A stretch of DNA of 64,000 nucleotides from Deinococcus deserti VCD115 (GTDB taxonomy: Bacteria > Deinococcota > Deinococci > Deinococcales > Deinococcaceae): positions 2,272,001 to 2,336,000 of the forward strand of contig NC_012526.1 in the NCBI RefSeq assembly GCF_000020685.1, given 5' to 3'. Position numbers and translations under genes: made by a program. The first letter of the stretch is position 1. Every line of letters begins with the position of its first letter. Below the pieces are notes generated by a model. It did not search any database. It saw only the letters and a program-made list of their open reading frames with translations, and was not told the origin of the DNA. This document shows positions 59,269-64,000 of this stretch, piece after piece.

Positions 59269-59547
59269 TCAGCTTTCAGTATGAGGATCGAGGCCCTCAG
59301 CCGTTTCCAGCGACAGGTTGGCCTCGGTGGTTGAGGCGTCGGCGCCACCAAGCAGCGTCGTGACCTCGCCGGTGCTGAGGCCCTCGCCAGGCCGGGTCAC
59401 GATACCGGAGGCTGGCCGGCTGGCCACATCGGCTGGCGCCGGCCCCTGCTCTGCTGGGATGTGCTCCTGAGGCGGGCTCTGATGGGGCCGCAGTGTGGGA
59501 TTGACCAGCAAGGGCTCCGTGTTGCGGTTGCGATCATCCTGAGACAT
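59269..59547 (-). CDS. Hydrophilic hypothetical protein, 92 residues
   Basis: Low-complexity, Pro/Ala/Glu/Thr-rich and probably disordered (EHIPAEQGPAPADVASRP). No family recognised. GAGGT nearly touches the ATG, so the initiation signal is unclear. Same strand as the MmcQ-like gene, 29 nt upstream of its start. Confidence 0.5.
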   Translation of the reverse strand: MSQDDRNRNTEPLLVNPTLRPHQSPPQEHIPAEQGPAPADVASRPASGIVTRPGEGLSTGEVTTLLGGADASTTEANLSLETAEGLDPHTES

Positions 59548-59617
59548 ACCTCAGGATGCGGTGTCTGTGACCGGGGCGGCTGATCTTCTGCTCAAGGAAC
59601 CGTGATGAACTGCGGGG

Positions 59618-60574
59618 GTGCGCCGAGTGTTTCTGTCCCTGCTGTTCTTCTGGCCCCTTCTGAGTGCTGCTGCCCCACCTGTGGCTGAAACTCCGGTGCA
59701 GTTGGTCATCCTGAGTGATTTCAACGGCGCCTACGGCAGCCTGACCTATCCACCTGCCCTGACCCGTGCTGTGCAGCGGACGGTGCAGGAATGGCAGCCT
59801 GACGCCGTGCTGTCAGCCGGTGACCTGGTCGCAGGGCAGAAAGCCAGCCTGAGCGACACCACCGTCCGCGCCATGTGGGCCAGCTTCGAGCGCGACGTTC
59901 ATGGTCCACTGCGGCGGGCTGGGATTCCGTTCAGTTTTACCCTGGGCAATCATGACGCCAGCCTGACGCGCGACCGACGGGAAGCGGCCCGGTACTGGCA
60001 GGCCCACCCACCGGTCCTGAATTTTGTTGACCGGTCCTCGTTTCCCTTTCAGTACAGCTTCACGCTGGGTGAGGGACGGGTCTTTGTGGCGTCCATTGAT
60101 GCCAGTCGTTCTCAGCTGGGGACCGCGTCGCAGACCTGGCTGGCGGCACAGCTGGACACGCCAGAGGCGCGCCAGGCGGGTGTCAGGCTGGTGCTGGGTC
60201 ACCTGCCGCTGGCCGCAGTCAGTCAGGGAAAGAACCGCCCGGGCGAGATCCTGCGTGACGCGCCGGCCCTACGGAGCGTGATGGCAAAGGGCAAGGTGCT
60301 GGCCTATATCCACGGACACCACGCGGCGTTTTACCCTGGACGGCTGGGGCCGCTGAATGTACTGTCCAGCGGCGGCATCGGCGGGCGCGATTACGTGGGA
60401 TATCCCGGCACGGCCCGCAGCACGGTAACCCTGCTGAATGTGCATCCCTCAGCTGGGCGCGCGACCTTTCAGACATTTGACGCCGATACAGGTGCCCAGG
60501 TACTCAGCAGAGGTCTGCCTGCGCGTCTGAGTGGCCTGGGCGGGCCCCTTTACCGGGTGGACGATTTCCGCTGA
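59618..60574 (+). CDS. Secreted calcineurin-like metallophosphoesterase
   Basis: A 318-residue exported phosphoesterase. A signal peptide (RRVFLSLLFFWPLLSAAA) is followed by the metal-site order SDFN, GD in LSAGDLVAG, GNHD, GHLPL and HGHH. The first motif is D-x-N rather than the usual D-x-H. It starts with GTG at 59618 without a clear ribosome site. Substrate unknown. Confidence 0.85.
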   Translation: MRRVFLSLLFFWPLLSAAAPPVAETPVQLVILSDFNGAYGSLTYPPALTRAVQRTVQEWQPDAVLSAGDLVAGQKASLSDTTVRAMWASFERDVHGPLRRAGIPFSFTLGNHDASLTRDRREAARYWQAHPPVLNFVDRSSFPFQYSFTLGEGRVFVASIDASRSQLGTASQTWLAAQLDTPEARQAGVRLVLGHLPLAAVSQGKNRPGEILRDAPALRSVMAKGKVLAYIHGHHAAFYPGRLGPLNVLSSGGIGGRDYVGYPGTARSTVTLLNVHPSAGRATFQTFDADTGAQVLSRGLPARLSGLGGPLYRVDDFR

Positions 60575-60601
60575 GATGAATGGACTGGGGTGGCCTCAGG
60601 C

Positions 60602-61234
60602 CTAGTCGTTGCCGAAGCTCCAGATGTCAAGCTCATCCACCGCGTTTCCCATGCCCTGAAGCTGTTCGAGATCCTGTGCCTGAACCGGCGCTGTGCTCAC
60701 GTCATCGGTGCGCCCGATGGCATGGGCCATCACATCGGTCGGTACCGAAGCGAAGAGCTGCTGAAGCTGTGCAGGCGTTACGTCCAGCAAGGCGTCTGAC
60801 AGCACTTCGTCGGGAACCTCCGGCTGCACCGAAGCGCGTGCCGAGGCCAGCAAATCGGCGCTGACTTCCGGGCGGATGGCGTCAGGGTCGTCCAGTGCGG
60901 CCGTGCCTAGCGGTGCAGCAATGGCCACGGCTGAAGCGGCTGCAAGCGGAGCCGCCATTACCGGAACTGGAGCAGGCGTTACGGGGGGCTTGGGAGCAAC
61001 CGGCGTGGCAACCGGCACCGGCGTGGTTCGTGGAGCCGCGGCCGGCTCTTCACGTGGAGCGGCAGGCACCACACGCACACCGGATGGACGGTTGGAGGGC
61101 AAGCTGCCTGTTTCCTGCGAGCGGGGCGGGGCGGAGTCGGATCGGCGGAAGGTCTGGCGTCCCCAGCGTTGAATCCTTGGCCATAGGAATACCAGCAGGG
61201 CCAGAATTGCCAGGGCGACGAGAAGTCGCATCAT
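60602..61234 (-). CDS. Membrane-anchored Ala/Pro-rich hypothetical protein
   Basis: A 210-residue protein with one N-terminal membrane helix (LLVALAILALLVFLWP), a long Pro/Ala/Val-rich linker (about 55-105) and an acidic C-terminal part with a helical repeat (VSADLLASARASV; VPDEVLSDALLDV). No family recognised. The ATG at 61234 or the next codon may start it. Confidence 0.65.
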   Translation of the reverse strand: MMRLLVALAILALLVFLWPRIQRWGRQTFRRSDSAPPRSQETGSLPSNRPSGVRVVPAAPREEPAAAPRTTPVPVATPVAPKPPVTPAPVPVMAAPLAAASAVAIAAPLGTAALDDPDAIRPEVSADLLASARASVQPEVPDEVLSDALLDVTPAQLQQLFASVPTDVMAHAIGRTDDVSTAPVQAQDLEQLQGMGNAVDELDIWSFGND

Positions 61235-61423
61235 GGAGTTAACTTAAAACGAGCGACATCACACTTTTCTTCCTGTATCCCCAAGTAAATGCAGGCTTCT
61301 GTTTCACCAGCCGGAAGAGCGGCACTGGATATATGCACCTCATGACCATGTGCTGACCACGGTGGGCCGGAGTTCGCAGCCTCCCCCGCTTCTCCTGACC
61401 GCACTGGAGAAAAGAAGTCAACA
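61235..61423. other. Short spacer with a doubtful 69-codon frame
   Basis: A minus-strand frame (61231-61440) overlaps both neighbours and has no ribosome site or recognisable content. I treat the stretch as non-coding. Confidence 0.3.
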
Positions 61424-61678
61424 TCAGCTTTCCCGGTCACCGCACAGCGCCATCAGCTCAAGCTCCCAGGTCAGCTGGTCATACAGTTCATCGCACAGGA
61501 GTGGTTCTGCTGCGGCCAGCAGGCCGATCTCCTCCAGGGTCGAGGCGTAGATGTCATGGGACACATCCCCCATCTGAATACGCAGCCGGACGCGCCCATC
61601 CAGCAGGATGGCCAGCCTGGCCTGCTGCCCATCTTCGCCGTACACATGCAGAAGCGCCCGCCGGACGGTTTGGGTCAT
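61424..61678 (-). CDS. Hypothetical protein, 84 residues
   Basis: A compact, mostly acidic protein (RLAILLDGRVRLRIQMGDVSHDIYASTLEEIGLL). Regular beta-then-helix character and codon use like neighbours suggest a real gene. No family recognised. It lies past the rhodanese terminator on the same strand. Confidence 0.55.
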   Translation of the reverse strand: MTQTVRRALLHVYGEDGQQARLAILLDGRVRLRIQMGDVSHDIYASTLEEIGLLAAAEPLLCDELYDQLTWELELMALCGDRES

Positions 61679-61707
61679 GCTGGCACGATTCTGTCGTTAC
61701 CGATGCC

Positions 61708-61746
61708 AAAAAAGAAGGGAGGCGGGGTGTGACCCCGCCTCCCTTC
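61708..61746 (-). terminator. Terminator after the rhodanese gene
   Basis: GAAGGGAGGCGGGG pairs with CCCCGCCTCCCTTC across 5 nt, with six T on the minus strand. Confidence 0.92.
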
Positions 61747-61761
61747 TGTGCTTCTGAACGC

Positions 61762-62622
61762 TCAGGCTTCGCTGTAGGTTTTCTCGATGGGCATGCCGAC
61801 GGCGTTGCCCCACTCGGTCCAGCTGCCGTCGTAGTTGCGCACCTTGGGGTAACCCAGCAGCTCGCGCAGCACGAACCAGCTGTGTGAGCTGCGCTCGGCA
61901 ATACGGCAGTAGGCGATGACGTCCTTGTCCGCAGTCACGCCTTCACCCTCGTACAGGGCCTTGAGTTCCTCGGCGGACTTGAAGGTGCCGTCTTCGTTGG
62001 TGGCTTTGGCCCAGGGAATGGAGCGCGCACCGGGAATGTGACCCCCGCGCAGCACGCCTTCCTGAGGGTAGTTGGCCATGTGCGTGACCTTGCCCGAGAA
62101 CTCGTCGGGGCTGCGCACGTCCACCAGCGCGCCCTGGCCAGCCTGGACGCTTTCCAGGTGGGCCCTGACCTCGTCGCGGTAGGCCCGCAGGCTTTCGTCG
62201 CGCTGCAGGGCGGGGTACTCGGTGGCGGGGTAGGTGGGCACATCGGTGGTCACGTCACGGCCTTCAGCCATCCACTTCTGGCGGCCACCGTTCATCAGCT
62301 TGAGATTCTGTACACCGCTGTAGGTCAGGAACCAGTAGGCGTAGGCCGCCCACCAGTTGCTCTTGTCGCCGTACAGGATGATCTGATCGGTGGGCTTGAT
62401 GCCCAGACGACCCAGCAGCGCGCTGACTTCCTCAGCGGTAATGAAGTCGCGCTGCACGGGGTGCCACAGGTCGGTCTGCCAGTCGAGCTTGACGGCGCCG
62501 GGAATATGGCCGGTGTCGTACAGCAGGATGTCTTCGTCGACCTCGATAAGGCGGATGCCTTCCTGGCCGAGGTTCTGGGCAACCCAGTCGGTGTTGACAA
62601 GGACGTCTTTAGCGTAGTTCAT
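61762..62622 (-). CDS. Thiosulfate sulfurtransferase (two-domain rhodanese)
   Basis: A 286-residue tandem rhodanese. The N-terminal domain is inactive ([14 protein letters not shown] in place of the Cys loop); the C-terminal domain carries the persulfide cysteine C239 in [15 protein letters not shown], typical of the thiosulfate sulfurtransferase group. AAGGAGAC precedes the ATG and a good promoter lies at 62667-62694. Divergent from sufE. Confidence 0.92.
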   Translation of the reverse strand: MNYAKDVLVNTDWVAQNLGQEGIRLIEVDEDILLYDTGHIPGAVKLDWQTDLWHPVQRDFITAEEVSALLGRLGIKPTDQIILYGDKSNWWAAYAYWFLTYSGVQNLKLMNGGRQKWMAEGRDVTTDVPTYPATEYPALQRDESLRAYRDEVRAHLESVQAGQGALVDVRSPDEFSGKVTHMANYPQEGVLRGGHIPGARSIPWAKATNEDGTFKSAEELKALYEGEGVTADKDVIAYCRIAERSSHSWFVLRELLGYPKVRNYDGSWTEWGNAVGMPIEKTYSEA

Positions 62623-62666
62623 GGCGGTCTCCTTAAAGGCGAGAGGCGAGTGGGACGTGTCACCGA

Positions 62667-62694
62667 ATTGTAATCCGACTCGAATAGTTTACAA
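62667..62694 (-). promoter_or_regulatory. Promoter of the rhodanese gene
   Basis: Minus-strand -10 TACAAT (62667-62672) and -35 TTGTAA (62689-62694) with a 16-bp spacer. Confidence 0.65.
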
Positions 62695-62742
62695 AAGCAC
62701 TCAACTGTACAGGGCTTACCATACCCCCTCCGGGGGCAGGGG

Positions 62743-62748
62743 TACAGT
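62743..62748 (+). promoter_or_regulatory. Leaderless -10 box, sufE
   Basis: TACAGT ends 6 nt before the ATG at 62755. Confidence 0.5.
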
Positions 62749-62754
62749 GGGTAC

Positions 62755-63204
62755 ATGACCCAGCCCGATACCACGCCCCTGCCCGAAAAGCTCCAGAGCA
62801 TCGTGACGATGTTCCGCAGCGCCCCCAAGGCCCTGCGTCTTCAGGCCCTGCTGGAATACAGCCGCAAACTGCCGGCCCTGCCTGAAAAGTACGTGGAGCA
62901 CCCTGAATTCATGCAGCCGGTGCCCGAGTGCACCAGCCCGTTTTTCCTGGTCACCGAACGTGACGATCAGGGAGGTATGAATCTGTTTTTCAAGGTGCCT
63001 GAAGAAGCTCCCACAGTGCGCGGCTATGCCGGCATCCTCCACGAGGCTCTCAGCGGTGAGGCCCCCGAAACCATCCTGAGTGTCCCTGATTCCTTCTACC
63101 TGGACATGGGACTGACCGAACTGATTACCCCCATGCGCCTGCGCGGCATGGGCGCCATTCTCAAGCGGCTCAAGAGCGACGTACAGGAACACGCCCAGGC
63201 CTGA
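62755..63204 (+). CDS. sufE: SufE-family sulfur acceptor
   Basis: A 149-residue protein that takes persulfide sulfur from the cysteine desulfurase SufS for Fe-S cluster assembly. The acceptor is C59 in PVPECTSPFFL; the rest of the family pattern (YSRKLPALPEKY; LTPMRLRGM-like TELITPMRLRGM) is present. No suf genes are adjacent. Confidence 0.92.
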   Translation: MTQPDTTPLPEKLQSIVTMFRSAPKALRLQALLEYSRKLPALPEKYVEHPEFMQPVPECTSPFFLVTERDDQGGMNLFFKVPEEAPTVRGYAGILHEALSGEAPETILSVPDSFYLDMGLTELITPMRLRGMGAILKRLKSDVQEHAQA

Positions 63205-63218
63205 GCAGTCCACTGGAA

Positions 63219-63254
63219 AAAGAGCCGATCTTGTACTGATCGGCTCTTTCTTCT
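63219..63254 (+). terminator. Terminator after sufE
   Basis: AAAGAGCCGATC pairs with GATCGGCTCTTT across 7 nt, followed by CTTCT. The next 120 nt are gene-free. Confidence 0.85.
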
Positions 63255-63377
63255 GCCATACCCAGCCGGGGCCTGACTGGTACCCAAGGCTCAGGAAAAG
63301 ACAAACTTCATACTCAGAACGTCATGGGGACTGGCTGTGATTGTATCCGGCACCTCGCTCCCCAATCCCCTGTTCAA

Positions 63378-63992
63378 TTAGTCGATCACGCTGACCTGAC
63401 GGGGAGGCAGGCCGTCCTTATGCGCGGCCTGCAACGCTGCGAGCGCCCGGCCCCGGTGGCTGATGGCACGTTTTTCCTCAACCGTCATCTCCGCCAGGCT
63501 GCGTGTCTCGCCGTCTGGGACAAACAGCGGATCGTAGCCAAAGCCGTTCTCACCGCGGGGCCCCTCGAGCAGCTGCCCGGTCATTTCGCCGCGGTAGGTC
63601 TCCAGATGTCCGTCCGGATAGGCCAGAATCACCACCGACACAAATTTGGCCCGGCGGTTGGTTTCGCCCCGCAGCTTTTCCAGCAGGTACAGATTGCGTT
63701 CCCGGTCATTGGGCCGGTTGCCGAAGCGGGCGCTGTAGACCCCTGGCTGACCATCAAGAGCCTCAACCTCCAGGCCGGAATCGTCAGCCAGGGCCGGAAG
63801 TCCGCACGCCACTGCGGCGGCGCAGGCCTTCAGTGCAGCGTTTTCCTCGTAGGTAGCGCCGGTTTCCTCAGGCAACGTCACAGACCCCAGCCCAGTGAGC
63901 CGCCAGTCCAGGCCGGCCAGCGCCTGTTCGATCTCGCGAACCTTCCCGGCGTTCCCGGTTGCTACAACCACCTGTCTGCCTTTCAAGCCCAC
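63378..63992 (-). CDS. rdgB: RdgB/HAM1 inosine/xanthosine triphosphatase
   Basis: Hydrolyses ITP, dITP and XTP to keep deaminated purines out of DNA and RNA. VVVATGNAGKVREIEQAL (substrate loop), ALADDSGLEVEALDG (catalytic Asp), GYDPLF and ISHRGRAL are intact in about 204 residues. The start could be the GTG at 63992 or a TTG at 63986; the frame is still open at the right edge, so the true start may lie outside. Confidence 0.94.
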   Translation of the reverse strand: MGLKGRQVVVATGNAGKVREIEQALAGLDWRLTGLGSVTLPEETGATYEENAALKACAAAVACGLPALADDSGLEVEALDGQPGVYSARFGNRPNDRERNLYLLEKLRGETNRRAKFVSVVILAYPDGHLETYRGEMTGQLLEGPRGENGFGYDPLFVPDGETRSLAEMTVEEKRAISHRGRALAALQAAHKDGLPPRQVSVID

Positions 63993-64000
63993 GCCTTCAG

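Noticed and set aside
61231..61440. 69-codon minus-strand frame between two hypothetical genes
   Set aside because: Overlaps both neighbours, lacks a ribosome site, and has no recognisable content.

Overview
The window is high-GC chromosomal DNA that most resembles the genus Deinococcus. The ribosomal proteins, AlaS, HflX and the OmpR-type regulator read like Deinococcus proteins (recognised from memory, not searched). Many genes also have a TANNNT -10 box only 5-7 nt before the start codon, the leaderless-mRNA layout known from Deinococcus.

Region 1 (1-19,697, all minus strand) is translation and secretion. Transcription runs right to left: rpsL, rpsG, fusA, a small membrane protein gene, tuf, then the S10/spc array rpsJ-rplC-rplD-rplW-rplB-rpsS-rplV-rpsC-rplP-rpmC-rpsQ-rplN-rplX-rplE-rpsN-rpsH-rplF-rplR-rpsE-rpmD-rplO-secY, and adk ending at a strong terminator. 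Many junctions are 1-4 nt overlaps. Beyond adk, a separately promoted minus-strand pair encodes a SWIM zinc-finger protein and a DUF5691 protein cut by the window edge; these two families belong to a poorly understood MoxR/vWA-linked neighbourhood.

Region 2 (about 19.7-38 kb) is mixed. It holds tRNA-Ser(CGA), a Nudix gene and an endonuclease/exonuclease/phosphatase-family gene both broken by frameshifts, a DinB-like protein, queF, hflX, two zinc peptidases, an iron(III) ABC importer (binding protein, fused permease, ATPase) behind a palindrome-bearing promoter, ddl, and a peptide-type importer (binding protein plus two permeases, no ATPases).

Region 3 (36.7-52.7 kb) holds tetrapyrrole genes (cobA-hemD fusion, sirC, hemA) with an HD-GYP protein among them and ygfZ beside them; a DUF2975/Xre pair; a P1-family peptidase; an orphan OmpR-type regulator resembling DrRRA; an alpha/beta-hydrolase without its nucleophile serine; a sugar-phosphate nucleotidyltransferase; yebC; an amidohydrolase; and a REC-winged-helix-BTAD regulator.

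Region 4 (about 52.72-55.34 kb) is a conspicuous AT-rich island. It carries a 599-residue protein with a novel N-terminal domain, a GH19 glycosidase domain and a CHAP domain, followed with overlap by a small lipoprotein. It looks like a recently acquired peptidoglycan-hydrolase effector with its immunity protein and is the best candidate for an undescribed system here.

Region 5 (55.4-64 kb) holds alaS, a decayed membrane-protein gene with two amber stops, small Deinococcus-type hypothetical genes, a secreted metallophosphoesterase, a divergent rhodanese/sufE sulfur pair, and an RdgB-type ITPase gene at the right edge.
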